This document shows, one piece after another, positions 8,560 to 17,836 of a DNA stretch of 64,000 bases (position 1 is the first letter of the stretch; each line of letters begins with the position of its first letter). Source of the stretch: Chryseobacterium sp. Leaf394 (GTDB lineage: Bacteria > Bacteroidota > Bacteroidia > Flavobacteriales > Weeksellaceae); assembly GCF_001424105.1 (NCBI RefSeq), contig NZ_LMQH01000004.1, forward strand, positions 62,298 through 126,297, read 5' to 3'. The notes under the pieces are model-generated. The model was not told the DNA's origin. It was given only the letters and a program-made list of their open reading frames with translations, and did no database searches. The position numbers and the translations under genes were made by a program.

Positions 8560-8588
8560 GTTTAAATTTTAGAATGGCAAAGATAATG

Positions 8589-8611
8589 AATTCAATATTC
8601 AATATTCAATA
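8589..8611. repeat. Short tandem repeat, about 2.5 copies of TTCAATATT
   Basis: TTCAATATT is repeated in direct succession upstream of the TPR-like membrane protein gene. It lies in a plain AT-rich spacer; no function can be inferred. Confidence 0.6.
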
Positions 8612-8679
8612 TTTGAGGTTGATTAAATTCAGTATTGTATGAATTTAATTCATCTATTTCAAATCTCAAACGTCAAATC

Positions 8680-9165
8680 TCAAATCTTCTCATAAGTTTG
8701 AAAGCTGAAATCATATTCATTTTTCTCGTCTTTTTCGTGATGAATTTCTTCTGAAAGTTTCCAGATTTTAGGGTCAATTTTCGGGAAAAACGTATCTGCT
8801 TCAAGTTGAGCTTTTACTAAGGTCACTTCCAGTTTATCAGCAACTTCCATTGTTTGCTCATAAATATTTCCACCACCGATGATGAAAACATTTTCATCGA
8901 TTTTTTTTGCAAATTTTAAGGCTTCTTTTATGCTTCCAACAATTAAAATCCCTTCCTGAAACCAGTTTTTCTTTCTTGAAACAACAATATTGGTGCGGTT
9001 GGGAAGTGGCTTACCAATACTTTCGTAGGTTTTTCTGCCCATAATAATCGGATGTCCGGAAGTAAGATCTTTAAAGTGTTTCAAATCTTTTGGAAGATGC
9101 CACAGAAGCCTGTTGTCTGCTCCTATTTCGTTCTTCTCGCCCATCGCCACCACAATTGTTGTCAT
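8680..9165 (-). CDS. folA: Dihydrofolate reductase
   Basis: Reduces dihydrofolate to tetrahydrofolate with NADPH. Length 161 residues is standard. The N-terminus TTIVVAMGEKNEIGADNRLL is the conserved first strand and Met20-like loop region; WHLPKDLKHFK follows with the substrate-binding segment. HPIIMGRKTYESIGKPLPNR carries the NADPH-binding GRKTYES and PLPNR motifs near residues 43-58, and VFIIGGGNIYEQTM near 94-107 is the second cofactor signature. The ATG at 9165 starts directly at the conserved strand. It is divergent from the lemA operon; no gene in the immediate neighbourhood belongs to folate synthesis. Confidence 0.95.
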   Translation of the reverse strand: MTTIVVAMGEKNEIGADNRLLWHLPKDLKHFKDLTSGHPIIMGRKTYESIGKPLPNRTNIVVSRKKNWFQEGILIVGSIKEALKFAKKIDENVFIIGGGNIYEQTMEVADKLEVTLVKAQLEADTFFPKIDPKIWKLSEEIHHEKDEKNEYDFSFQTYEKI

Positions 9166-9200
9166 TCTTAATATTTTTTACAAAAATAGCACATAATTTG

Positions 9201-9208
9201 TATATTTG
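9201..9208 (+). promoter_or_regulatory. Candidate -7 promoter box for lemA
   Basis: TATATTTG fits the Bacteroidota TAnnTTTG consensus and lies about 122 bases before the lemA start. A clear -33 TTG at proper spacing is not seen, so the call is tentative. Confidence 0.35.
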
Positions 9209-9245
9209 GAAAACGCAAAAATTAAAAAAAACATACAGACTATGA

Positions 9246-9292
9246 AATCGCCATTACAAAGTAACATTAAAATATTCTGAAGTCTGGCGATT
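9246..9292 (+). promoter_or_regulatory. Inverted repeat in the lemA leader
   Basis: AATCGCCA (9246-9253) is the exact reverse complement of TGGCGATT (9285-9292), with a 31-base loop. It would lie within the lemA 5' untranslated region if transcription starts after the TATATTTG box. A 12-codon open frame (ATG at 9242, stop at 9278-9280) overlaps the left arm. Confidence 0.4.
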
Positions 9293-9329
9293 GCATATGA
9301 CAATTAAAAAACAATAAAAAAATTCACAT

Positions 9330-9938
9330 ATGAAAAACAAAGGCTGCCTTAGTGCAGGAACCATCGGAATTGCACTTCTTGTAATTGTTGCAATTGCCTT
9401 CTTCTGGGGAAAAAACGGTTACAACAACTTCGTTGCTAAAGAAGCGATTGTAGACAACAAATGGTCTAACGTAGAAACGGTGTATCAAAAAAGAGCCAAC
9501 CTGATTCCAAATCTTGAAAGAACAGTGAAAGCTTACTCTAAATTTGAGCAGGAAACATTAACCAAAGTAATCGAAGCAAGATCTAAAGCAACTTCAATAA
9601 ACATTGATCCTACTAATATGACCGAAGCTGATTTGGCAAAATTCCAGGCTGCACAGGGAGAATTATCAGGAGCACTGAGCAGATTGATGGCGGTTGTAGA
9701 ATCTTATCCAAACTTGAAGGCAGATCAACAGTACATTAATTTCCAGAGCGAATATATCGCGATTGAAAACAGCATCAGATCAGAAACTGTTTATTACAAC
9801 GAAGCTGTGAGAGATTACAATACCTCAATCAAGCAATTCCCTTCTAACATCATAGCGAATTTCACCAACTTTAAAGAAAAACCATCTTTCAAAGCAGCTG
9901 CAGGAGCAGAAAAAGCACCGGATGTGTTTTCAGAATAA
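9330..9938 (+). CDS. lemA: LemA family protein
   Basis: Membrane-anchored protein of 202 residues. One hydrophobic segment at about residues 8-26 (GTIGIALLVIVAIAFFWG) is followed by a long helical domain. The family motifs are NKWSNVETVYQKRANLIPNL (about 44-63) and the later YYNEAVRDYNTSIKQFPSN (about 152-170), both diagnostic of LemA, whose known structure is a four-helix bundle. Function in bacteria is not established; LemA genes are often co-transcribed with TPM-domain proteins, as here, where two follow at once. The ATG at 9330 precedes the membrane segment. Confidence 0.92.
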   Translation: MKNKGCLSAGTIGIALLVIVAIAFFWGKNGYNNFVAKEAIVDNKWSNVETVYQKRANLIPNLERTVKAYSKFEQETLTKVIEARSKATSINIDPTNMTEADLAKFQAAQGELSGALSRLMAVVESYPNLKADQQYINFQSEYIAIENSIRSETVYYNEAVRDYNTSIKQFPSNIIANFTNFKEKPSFKAAAGAEKAPDVFSE

Positions 9939-9949
9939 TTAAAACAAAC

Positions 9950-10378
9950 GTGAGCAATTTCCTTACAGATCAGCAGATCGCATTGCTTGTAGATGCGATA
10001 CAGTCGGCGGAAGATCATTCTACCGGCGAGATCAGGGTGCACATCGACTCCAATACTGAAAACAAAAATGCTGACAGAGCTTACAATGTTTTCAAAGAAC
10101 TTTGCATGAATAAAACCGCAGAACTCAATGCGGTTCTTTTTCATGTTAATTTTGAACAGAAATATCTCACGATTATAGGCGACAGGGGAATTCACGAAAG
10201 AGTTCATCAATCCTACTGGGATGCTCTGCATGATGAAATTACCGCTGGCTTCGCTCAGAAGAAATTTTTCGAACCGCTGCGGGATGCAATTTTAAAAACA
10301 GGTTTCGAACTCAAAAAACATTTTCCGGTGACGGGAGAAAACACCAACGAACTTTCCAATGAAATTACATTTTCATAA
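9950..10378 (+). CDS. TPM-domain protein (soluble)
   Basis: Protein of 142 residues starting with GTG at 9950, eleven bases after lemA. The sequence LTDQQIALLVDAIQSAEDHS with STGEIRVHIDS is the TPM (TLP18.3/Psb32/MOLO-1) domain start, which recurs in YgcG-like proteins. There is no signal peptide or membrane segment, so it probably stays in the cytoplasm, unlike its larger neighbour. The last 20 bases overlap the next gene, indicating translational coupling. No ATG in this frame lies before the conserved part, which supports the GTG. Biochemical role is unknown; the triad LemA, small TPM and large TPM is a conserved arrangement in Bacteroidota. Confidence 0.82.
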   Translation: MSNFLTDQQIALLVDAIQSAEDHSTGEIRVHIDSNTENKNADRAYNVFKELCMNKTAELNAVLFHVNFEQKYLTIIGDRGIHERVHQSYWDALHDEITAGFAQKKFFEPLRDAILKTGFELKKHFPVTGENTNELSNEITFS

Positions 10379-11165
10379 ATCCGTATTTTCATTTATTTTT
10401 CTCTGCCTGTGCATTTTTGTATCGGCACAATACACTATTCCCGAAAAACCGAAACTCCTCTACCCTGTTTACGATGAAGCGAAACTTTTATCGAAGCAGG
10501 AAACCGATGAATTAAACAAAAAACTGATTGCATTTTCAGATTCTACATCTACAGAAATTGAAGTTGTTATTATCCCTTCCACAAAAGGCGAAGACATTAA
10601 TTTTGTTGCCACGATGATCGGCGAAAAATGGGGAATCGGGCAAAAAGGAATAGACAACGGAGTCGTTTTTCTGATTGCAACTGAAGACAGAAAACTGGCA
10701 ATTCAGCAGGGACGGGCCGTTGAGCAATATTTAACAGCATCTGTTTCTAAACAGATTATCGATTACATCGTAACTCCTCATTTCCGTGAAGGAAACTGGT
10801 ATGAAGGCATTAACCGTGGCACATCTGCGATTATGGAGGCCGTTCAGGGGAAATTCAAGCCCATTGAACGGAAGAAAGAAAACGATTTTGATCTGGGCCA
10901 ACTTCTTTTAGTTGCCTTTGTAATCATCATTATTCTCATCATTATTTTTAAAAACCGAGGTGGTGGAAACGATGACGACGACGATGTGATCATCACGCGA
11001 CGCGGCAGAAGAAATTATCCTGGAGGATTTTTCCCTTTCCCATTCCCTGGCAGCTTTGGTGGCGGTGGCTTTGGTGGCGGCAGCTCATCAGGTGGCGGCG
11101 GAGGTTTTGGCGGCTTCGGCGGTGGCGGAAGTTTCGGAGGTGGTGGTGCTTCGGGTGGATGGTAA
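10359..11165 (+). CDS. YgcG-like TPM-domain membrane protein
   Basis: Protein of 268 residues. A signal peptide (about 1-24, FSFIFLCLCIFVSAQ) leads into an exported TPM domain at about 30-165 (VYDEAKLLSKQETDELNKKL, then IEVVIIPSTKG and DNGVVFLIATEDRKLAIQQG). A transmembrane helix follows at about 185-200 (LLLVAFVIIIILIIIF), then an acidic patch, an RRGRR patch and a Gly/Ser/Phe-rich tail ending GGGASGGW. This Gly-rich tail ending in Gly-Trp is typical of the YgcG family, which is usually encoded with lemA. The start overlaps the preceding gene by 20 bases. Its function is unproven; a membrane-stress or assembly role has been suggested for the family. Confidence 0.85.
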   Translation: MKLHFHKSVFSFIFLCLCIFVSAQYTIPEKPKLLYPVYDEAKLLSKQETDELNKKLIAFSDSTSTEIEVVIIPSTKGEDINFVATMIGEKWGIGQKGIDNGVVFLIATEDRKLAIQQGRAVEQYLTASVSKQIIDYIVTPHFREGNWYEGINRGTSAIMEAVQGKFKPIERKKENDFDLGQLLLVAFVIIIILIIIFKNRGGGNDDDDDVIITRRGRRNYPGGFFPFPFPGSFGGGGFGGGSSSGGGGGFGGFGGGGSFGGGGASGGW

Positions 11166-11485
11166 AAATATTTTTAGAGAAGATGAGATTTTCTATCATA
11201 TCCATTTTTTTAAGTTTTCTTACTGTAATTTTTGCTATTAAAATAAATCTTGACATTTTACATGATTATTTGTATGTGGATGGGAAAACACGTGCCCTTT
11301 TTGGTCTTACAGAATTAAAATATTTTTATAAATATTATTTTCTTACCATACCAGTAATTGCATTGTTATTTCTAATATTCGCTTTTAAAAATCAAGAATT
11401 CAATATTTTTAAATATTCAGCAACATTTCTTGTATTAATTTCAATTTTGTCAGTATTTCTCAACTTTTGGAAATGGTTTATTTAA
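11159..11485 (+). CDS. Small membrane protein of unknown function
   Basis: Short protein of 108 residues (or 100 if translation starts at the ATG near 11183). It has three or four hydrophobic stretches (IISIFLSFLTVIFAI, YYFLTIPVIALLFLIFAF, ATFLVLISILSVFLNF), so it is very probably an inner-membrane protein. I do not recognise a family. The first ATG overlaps the stop of the YgcG-like gene (ATGGTAA), which suggests coupling with the lemA operon, although the downstream ATG gives a more usual start. Base composition is more AT-rich than the preceding gene. Confidence 0.5.
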   Translation: MVKIFLEKMRFSIISIFLSFLTVIFAIKINLDILHDYLYVDGKTRALFGLTELKYFYKYYFLTIPVIALLFLIFAFKNQEFNIFKYSATFLVLISILSVFLNFWKWFI

Positions 11486-11703
11486 TTGAAATTCAGAAAA
11501 TAATGGAAGTTTTTTAAAAAATAAAATAGACGGAACTGTTCTAATCATCATTAATTCTAAAGTCAGAAAAATAATCAAAATCATTCACGGAATATAGTTT
11601 TACTTAATCGTGCTCGTTTTTTATCCATTAAAATTTCATTAAAAACCGCCAACAGCCACAAATTTCTAAGCAAATTTTCATTATATTTACTGAAAACGGG
11701 TTT

Positions 11704-12225
11704 ATGAAGAAAACACTGGTGGTTTTTGCCCATCCTTATCTTGAACACTCTACTTCAAACGTGGAACTCATCAATTTCTACGTTCGTCATCAGCATTATA
11801 CACTTCGTGATCTGTACGAAGAATATCCCGATTTTCACATTGCCGCTTTCAGAGAACGGAAAAGACTGCAGCAGTACGACCGTTTTATATTTCAGTTTCC
11901 GATTATCTGGTTCGGGATTCCACCTTTGCTGAAGCTGTGGATTGACGAAGTTTTCGACCGGAACTGGGTGAAAGAAGGCGAAAACAATCCCCTGAAAGAC
12001 AAAGAAGTTTACATCGTTGTAACAACAGGTGGCAAAGAAAGATCTTTCACAAAAGAAGGCACTTACAAATACACCATCGATGAGATCATCAGCACGCTCA
12101 TTGTTTCTTTAAATGTTTTCGGTGCCAATATTAAAGACATCACCATTGTTTACGAAGCCAATAAACTGTCAAAAAAAGAAATTATCCTTCACAAAAAGAA
12201 ATTTGTAGAAATCCTAAATCAATAA
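11704..12225 (+). CDS. KefF-like NAD(P)H-dependent oxidoreductase
   Basis: Flavodoxin-fold protein of 173 residues. The start KKTLVVFAHPYLEHSTSN is the FMN-binding first loop of the NAD(P)H quinone oxidoreductase/KefF family, and FIFQFPIIWFGIPPLLKLW (about 62-80) is the second hallmark block, with the WIDEVF helix following. VVTTGGKE is a further flavin contact. In E. coli KefF binds and activates the KefC potassium efflux antiporter and also reduces quinones and electrophiles. Here the next gene, one base after the stop, is a KefC-like antiporter, so an ancillary role in glutathione- or electrophile-gated K+ efflux is a strong inference. The partner gating thiol in this phylum is not known from sequence. 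Confidence 0.85.
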   Translation: MKKTLVVFAHPYLEHSTSNVELINFYVRHQHYTLRDLYEEYPDFHIAAFRERKRLQQYDRFIFQFPIIWFGIPPLLKLWIDEVFDRNWVKEGENNPLKDKEVYIVVTTGGKERSFTKEGTYKYTIDEIISTLIVSLNVFGANIKDITIVYEANKLSKKEIILHKKKFVEILNQ

Positions 12226-12226
12226 T

Positions 12227-14104
12227 ATGGAATCCAGCATCGCGATGAACACCCTGATTTTTTTAGGCGTTGCCATTATTATGGTTCCGCTGGCCAGAAA
12301 ATTGGGCTTAAGTTCGGTGATAGGCTATATTTTAGGTGGAATTATCATCGGACCTTATCTTCTGAGACTTACCGGAAACGACGTCAACGATATTATGCAC
12401 GCCAGCGAATTTGGCGTGATCATGTTGCTTTTTCTGGTCGGATTAGAACTGGAACCCAGAAAATTCTGGGAGATGCGGAAGAAAATTGTCGGATTGGGGC
12501 TTACACAGATGGTTCTCACCATTTTTATTTTATTCATCATCTTCATCACAGCAGGTTGGAATATGAACAAAGCCATCGCCGTCGCCATGTGTTTTGCATT
12601 ATCTTCTACCGCAATTGTTTTACAGACTTTACAGGAAAAAAACAACCTGAAAACTCTGGCCGGGGAAGCTTCCTTTTCCACCCTTTTATTTCAGGATATT
12701 GCCGTAATTCCAATTCTTGCGATTCTTCCGGTTTTGGCTCATACCAAAGCAAAGCATAATGATAATGAGGTCCAGATTTTAATTCAGAAACTTCCGGACT
12801 GGCTTCAGGCAGGAACCGTAATTTTCGGTGTTGTAGCCTTGATTTTATTGGGAAGATATGTTTTTGTACCGTTTTTAAGGTATGTTTCGAAAGCGGGAAT
12901 GACAGAATTACTTACAGCCACTTCCCTTTTTCTCGTGATTGGAGTTTCAGAACTGATGGTTGCCATAGGATTATCTCCGGCTTTGGGAGCGTTTTTGGCA
13001 GGTGTGATGTTGGCCAACAGTGAATTCCGTCACGAGCTTGAAGCACATATCGATCCGTTTAAGGGTCTTCTGCTCGCCGTGTTTTTCGTCAGCGTAGGTT
13101 CCACGATGAATTTTAATGTGATTGCTGCAGATCCTGTCTTTATTTTTAGTACTGTTTTTGTGGTTTTGGCAGTAAAATTCGTTGTTCTTTTTGCCATCGG
13201 AAGATTCTTCAAAATAGATTCTCCCCAAAGTCTGTTTTACGCTTTTGCGCTTTCTCAGGTCGGTGAATTTGCTTTTGTTTTGATTAATTACGCATCAGAT
13301 TTATCACTTTTCAGCGCAGAAATGAATGCCCAAATGATGGCCGTGACAGCAATTACGATGTGCATTACTCCGATTCTTCTGATTATTAATGATAAAATAA
13401 TAACTCCAAGATTTCTCAGGGAAGTTCCGGAGACTCAATCCGATTTCAATATTTTGGACAGCGATATTTCTCAGAAAAAAATCATCATTGTAGGTTTCGG
13501 GCATTTCGGAAGTACCGTGGGAAGACTACTGAAAGCCAATAAAATCACAGCAACAGTTCTCGACAGAGATTCTGACCGTGTGAAACTGTTGAGAAGCTAT
13601 GGTTTTAAAGTGTATTACGGTGATGCGACCAGAATTCCAGTTCTGAGAGCTGCCGGAATTGAAGATGCCGAAATTTTGGTTCTCTGTTTGGATGATCCGG
13701 ATGACAACAGATTTGTTGCTGATCTGGTGCGTGAACAATATCCTGACGTGAAAATATTTGTACGTGCGAAAAACAGAATTGATGCCTATGCTTATCTCGA
13801 CAACGGAATTGACAATATTTACAGAGAAACTTTAGGAACTGCCGTTGATATGGCTGTAGATGTTCTGCAGGAAACCGGAATGCGGAAATATGCTGCCAGA
13901 CGTTTAGGGCAAAGGTTTATGGCGATCGACAAAGCCTCTATCCGTAAACTGGCAAAATCAAATGACGATGAAGACATCCGGCTTTTTACTACAAGAGAAA
14001 TCCTCCAAAGAGAGGAGGATTTGTTGGCTTATGATAATTTAAATCTTGAGAATAAAGACTGGGAAACCTCATCTACCGAAGGTGAAGAGGAAGGCGATAA
14101 ATAG
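12227..14104 (+). CDS. KefC/KefB-like monovalent cation:proton antiporter
   Basis: CPA2-type antiporter of 625 residues. The membrane domain (about 1-385) has some 12 hydrophobic segments, with GYILGGIIIGP, FLVGLELEPRKFW and SFSTLLFQDIAVIP as family motifs; the QD pair in the last is the ion-path region. A cytoplasmic Rossmann RCK/KTN domain starts near residue 417 (KKIIIVGFGHFGSTVGRLL) with NAD/AMP-binding glycines and an acidic strand end (TVLDRDSDR). The tail is acidic (STEGEEEGDK). It is coupled to the KefF-like gene one base upstream. The stop at 14102-14104 abuts the stop codon of the convergent gene with no spacer. Confidence 0.9.
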   Translation: MESSIAMNTLIFLGVAIIMVPLARKLGLSSVIGYILGGIIIGPYLLRLTGNDVNDIMHASEFGVIMLLFLVGLELEPRKFWEMRKKIVGLGLTQMVLTIFILFIIFITAGWNMNKAIAVAMCFALSSTAIVLQTLQEKNNLKTLAGEASFSTLLFQDIAVIPILAILPVLAHTKAKHNDNEVQILIQKLPDWLQAGTVIFGVVALILLGRYVFVPFLRYVSKAGMTELLTATSLFLVIGVSELMVAIGLSPALGAFLAGVMLANSEFRHELEAHIDPFKGLLLAVFFVSVGSTMNFNVIAADPVFIFSTVFVVLAVKFVVLFAIGRFFKIDSPQSLFYAFALSQVGEFAFVLINYASDLSLFSAEMNAQMMAVTAITMCITPILLIINDKIITPRFLREVPETQSDFNILDSDISQKKIIIVGFGHFGSTVGRLLKANKITATVLDRDSDRVKLLRSYGFKVYYGDATRIPVLRAAGIEDAEILVLCLDDPDDNRFVADLVREQYPDVKIFVRAKNRIDAYAYLDNGIDNIYRETLGTAVDMAVDVLQETGMRKYAARRLGQRFMAIDKASIRKLAKSNDDEDIRLFTTREILQREEDLLAYDNLNLENKDWETSSTEGEEEGDK

Positions 14105-14914
14105 TTACTGTAAACTTACACTTCCGCCACTGCTTTCTTCTTTCGAAACGGTGGTCACATTTCCTTTTTTAATTCCTTTGATTGAACCTCCTGAAGAAGC
14201 ATGAGCTTCAAATTTAGAAGAAACACCAATTTCTACGTTTGAACCGCTTGAAGATTCTGCTTTTACGTTTTCTGCAACTACCTCTTTTGCCGAAATTGTA
14301 CTTCCTGATGATGCATTTAAATCGGCACCTTTAGTTTTTCCTGAAATATTCACTTCTCCAGCTGAAGAAGCTTCTACATTAAGATTTACAGCCCAGATTT
14401 GTCCTTTAAAAGTTCCGCTGCTGCCTGCATCAATATCCATTTCATTGGCTTCAAGTTTTCCGGAAATATGACCTGAACTTGAAACTTCTACATCGGTTTT
14501 ATCCTGTGTAAACTGATCTCTTACCACGATAATTCCTGCAGAATTAGCTTCCAGTTTTTTGAAATCTTTCGCATAAATTTTAGCTTTCACATTATTTGTA
14601 TTCATCACGCGGAAACCGTTTTTGTAATGAATATGCAATTCTCCGCCACTGTTATCCACCAGAACTTCATCGATAATATTGGCAGGGGCAGAAATAACGA
14701 CCCTTTCCACATCAGATTTTATCACCTCAGCTTCGATTGCCTGCGAAACTTCAATTTCGTCAAAATCTCCTTTAAATTCTTTCTGTTTTAAAGGTCCGTG
14801 ATCCTTATTGGTAACGTCCGGAAGCCATGTTGACTTTCCGTTTTTGCTTTCGTTTTCTTTGCACGATGACAAAGTAATGATTCCTGATAAAAGTAAAATA
14901 GAAGTGTATTTCAT
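14105..14914 (-). CDS. GIN-domain (DUF2807) lipoprotein
   Basis: Probable lipoprotein of 269 residues. The N-terminus MKYTSILLLSGIITLSSCKE has a lipobox with the acylated Cys19. The body is a GIN (putative auto-transporter adhesin, DUF2807) domain: it starts FDEIEVSQAIEAEVIKSD and continues in short beta-helix turns rich in Ser, Gly and Asn (VEASSAGEVNISGKTKGADL, NASSGSTISAKEV). These proteins sit on the cell envelope of Bacteroidota; their ligand is unknown. Its stop is immediately next to the antiporter stop, tail to tail, so the two 3' ends may interfere. Confidence 0.85.
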   Translation of the reverse strand: MKYTSILLLSGIITLSSCKENESKNGKSTWLPDVTNKDHGPLKQKEFKGDFDEIEVSQAIEAEVIKSDVERVVISAPANIIDEVLVDNSGGELHIHYKNGFRVMNTNNVKAKIYAKDFKKLEANSAGIIVVRDQFTQDKTDVEVSSSGHISGKLEANEMDIDAGSSGTFKGQIWAVNLNVEASSAGEVNISGKTKGADLNASSGSTISAKEVVAENVKAESSSGSNVEIGVSSKFEAHASSGGSIKGIKKGNVTTVSKEESSGGSVSLQ

Positions 14915-15143
14915 ATTTAAAATATTTGATTGGTTTCTGATTTTACATGCAATCGCTTTAATTTCATCAGTTTTAAGATGGAAAATTGTGGCGGTTTGAT
15001 GTTTTGATGTTTTAAAGTTTAGTTTTTAATATCTTTATACTTTAATAACAACTAAATTAATGAATCTCTTACAACTGACAAGAAAAACAGTTTTAAAATC
15101 AGATAAGAGTTTGATAATTATATTTAAATAATAAATTCTGCAC

Positions 15144-17288
15144 ATGAAAAACATTTCATCAGTATTATTAATTTCTGCTTTGGCATTCAATTATTCCTGC
15201 ACTACCACAATGAAAACAACCGACGTAAAACAGGAAATCCCTGTTCCTGATGCTTCACTTTCTACGAATCCGTTCATGAAGAAAAGCAAACTTCAATATG
15301 AAGCTCCCGAATTTGATAAAATTAAAAACGAACATTTCAAACCTGCTTTTGAATTTGGTTTAAAACAGCACGATGCTGAAATCCTGAAAATTGCCAACAA
15401 TTCTGAAACAGCAACTTTTGAAAATACGCTTGTGGCCTTGGAAAAAAGTGGTGAAGTTTTGAAAAGAGCAATGATTACATTTTCAAATCTGACGAGCGCC
15501 AATACCAACCCTACGCTACAGGCTTTAGACGAAGAATTTGCACCAATTTTCGCAGCACATTCTGATAAAATGTATCTGAATGAGAATTTATATAATAGAA
15601 TTAAATCTATTTCAGATAGCGGTTTAGATTCTGAAAGCAAAAGACTTTTACAATTCTACAAGCAGAATTTTGAAATCGCAGGAGCCAATCTTTCCGCTGC
15701 TGATAAAGAAAAATTAAAGCAGGTCAATCAGGAAATGGCTTCACTTTCTACTCAGTATTCAAATAAATTACTGGAAGCAAGAAAAGAAGGTGGAATCGTT
15801 ATCGATAACGTAAAAGAATTAGACGGACTTTCAGCTGATGAAATTGCAGCTGCTGCAGCGGACGCAAAAACTGCAGGAAAAGAAGGAAAATATCTTTTAG
15901 CGCTTCAAAACACAACACAGCAACCTGTTTTACAAAACCTGACCAACCGAGCCACCCGTGAAAAAGTTTTCAAAGCTTCATGGATGAGAGCTGAAAAAGG
16001 TGGAAACAGCGACACAAGAGCAACCATTGAGAAACTGGCACAATTAAGATTGAAAAAAGCGCAGATCTTAGGCAAAAAAAGTTTCGCAGAATGGAAACTG
16101 CAGGATCAGATGGCGAAAAATCCTGACGCTGCCGTAAAATTGATGAACCAATTGGCAACTCCTGCTGTGGAAACCGCAAAACGTGAAGCAAAAGATATTC
16201 AGGATCTGATTGACCAGCAAAAAGGAGGTTTCAAATTAGAGCCTTGGGACTGGAATTTTTATGCTGAACAGGTGAGAAAAGCAAAATTTGATTTAGATGA
16301 AAACCAAATCAAACCGTACTTTGAAATCACAACTGTTCTGGAAAAAGGAGTTTTCTTTGCCGCTGAAAAATTTTACGGACTAACATTTAAAAAGAGAACC
16401 GACCTTCCCGTGTATCACCCTGATGTGGTAACGTATGAAGTTTTCGATCATGACGGAAAATCCCTGGCTATTTATTATTTGGATTTCTACACAAGAGATT
16501 CTAAGAATGGTGGTGCGTGGATGAGTAATTTCGTTGAGCAATCTTATTTATTGGGAACAAAACCTGTGATTGTCAACTGCTATAATTATCAGAAACCTGC
16601 CGCAGGTAAGCCTTCATTAATCAGTTATGATGATGTAACAACCATTTTCCACGAATTTGGACATTCAATTCATGGAATGTTTGCGAGTCAGAAATATCCT
16701 TCACTTTCAGGAACGAATGTACCGAGAGACTTTGTGGAATTCCCTTCTCAGATCAATGAACACTGGGCATTAGATCCTGTCGTTTTAAAAAATTACGCAC
16801 TTCATTACGAAACAAAACAGCCGATTCCACAGGCTTTGGTAGATAAAATTAAAAAAGCAGCAACCTTCAATCAGGGTTATATGACGACTGAACTGGTTTC
16901 TGCAGCAGCTCTGGATATGGATTGGCATTCTGTAACTAACGAAAGTCAGTTACTTCCGGTTTTAGACTTCGAAAAGCAATCATTAAATAACCACGGATTT
17001 AATTTATCAACCGTGCCGCCAAGATACCACACACCTTACTTTGCACACATTTGGGGTGGCGGTTATTCGGCAGGTTATTACGCATATTTATGGTCTGAAA
17101 CTTTAGACAGTGATGCATGGGAATGGATTGAAAAAAATGGCGGACTGACGAGAGAAAACGGTGACCGTTTCAGAAAATACATTCTGTCTGTCGGAAATTC
17201 TGTTGATTTGAATCAGGCGTTCAGAGATTTCACAGGACACGATCCGGATATTAAGCCGTTGTTGAGAAACAGAGGTTTTATTAAATAA
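15144..17288 (+). CDS. M3 family metallopeptidase (Dcp-like), lipoprotein
   Basis: Zinc oligopeptidase of 714 residues, matching peptidyl-dipeptidase Dcp (about 680) plus a leader. The N-terminus MKNISSVLLISALAFNYSC ends in a lipobox cysteine (Cys19), so it is probably membrane-anchored. The catalytic motif FHEFGHSIHGMF places the zinc His at 503 and 507 with Glu504. GYSAGYYAYLWSE near residues 636-648 supplies the C-terminal substrate Tyr residues of the family. It clips C-terminal dipeptides or short peptides. It is divergent from the GIN-domain gene, with no obvious operon partner, and is followed by a terminator hairpin. Confidence 0.92.
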   Translation: MKNISSVLLISALAFNYSCTTTMKTTDVKQEIPVPDASLSTNPFMKKSKLQYEAPEFDKIKNEHFKPAFEFGLKQHDAEILKIANNSETATFENTLVALEKSGEVLKRAMITFSNLTSANTNPTLQALDEEFAPIFAAHSDKMYLNENLYNRIKSISDSGLDSESKRLLQFYKQNFEIAGANLSAADKEKLKQVNQEMASLSTQYSNKLLEARKEGGIVIDNVKELDGLSADEIAAAAADAKTAGKEGKYLLALQNTTQQPVLQNLTNRATREKVFKASWMRAEKGGNSDTRATIEKLAQLRLKKAQILGKKSFAEWKLQDQMAKNPDAAVKLMNQLATPAVETAKREAKDIQDLIDQQKGGFKLEPWDWNFYAEQVRKAKFDLDENQIKPYFEITTVLEKGVFFAAEKFYGLTFKKRTDLPVYHPDVVTYEVFDHDGKSLAIYYLDFYTRDSKNGGAWMSNFVEQSYLLGTKPVIVNCYNYQKPAAGKPSLISYDDVTTIFHEFGHSIHGMFASQKYPSLSGTNVPRDFVEFPSQINEHWALDPVVLKNYALHYETKQPIPQALVDKIKKAATFNQGYMTTELVSAAALDMDWHSVTNESQLLPVLDFEKQSLNNHGFNLSTVPPRYHTPYFAHIWGGGYSAGYYAYLWSETLDSDAWEWIEKNGGLTRENGDRFRKYILSVGNSVDLNQAFRDFTGHDPDIKPLLRNRGFIK

Positions 17289-17296
17289 ATTTCAGG

Positions 17297-17325
17297 AAGC
17301 ATTCATTTATTTGGATGCTTTTTTT
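17297..17325 (+). terminator. Terminator of the M3 peptidase gene
   Basis: AAGCATTC (17297-17304) pairs with GGATGCTT (17313-17320) with one G-T pair, followed by a run of T. It starts nine bases after the stop codon. Confidence 0.8.
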
Positions 17326-17836
17326 AGTTATACGAATGGCTCGAATTTAATGCGAATTATCCCGAATTTAGGCTCTCGCTGATTTTGCTGATTGAGCAGA
17401 TTTTTCTTATATATAATTTAGTATTTAACGGTTTATCTGTCATTCCGGAGGAATCTAAACTGCTTGATTTTCAGAATGTGGGAATTCCTCTGGAAAATGA
17501 AGATTTGAACAAAATGACTACTTATAACTAGTTTTATAATTAAAAACCGACATTCATATTAATTTAAACTCAAATTTTGATTTTTGGATTAGAATCTGGG
17601 AAAATCTGTGCAATCTGTAGCATATTTTAAACACAAATTGCACAAATGATCTCAATAATGACACAAATTTAAATCTACTTCATTGCAAAATCTGCGTGAA
17701 ATAGATTTTGGCTAAAGCCGAATGCATTTTTTTTAAATTGCAAACGGGCTAAAGCTCGTCCCTATCGAACCACGCTTTGTGTAATTCGTGAAAAATTATT
17801 CCTGTACATTTGTGTTTTAAATTAAAATCAAAAAAA
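17326..17836. other. Spacer with short repeats, no gene seen
   Basis: About 500 bases without a convincing reading frame. It holds the palindrome ATTCCGGAGGAAT near 17442, alternating words such as CACAAATTGCACAAAT, and near 17745 the phrase GGGCTAAAGCTCGTCCCTAT, which looks like one arm of an interspersed repeat. I see no RNA gene signature. Confidence 0.5.

Noticed and set aside
11056..11241. 61-codon frame over the Gly-rich tail of the YgcG-like gene
   Set aside because: Shadow of the repeated GGN codons.
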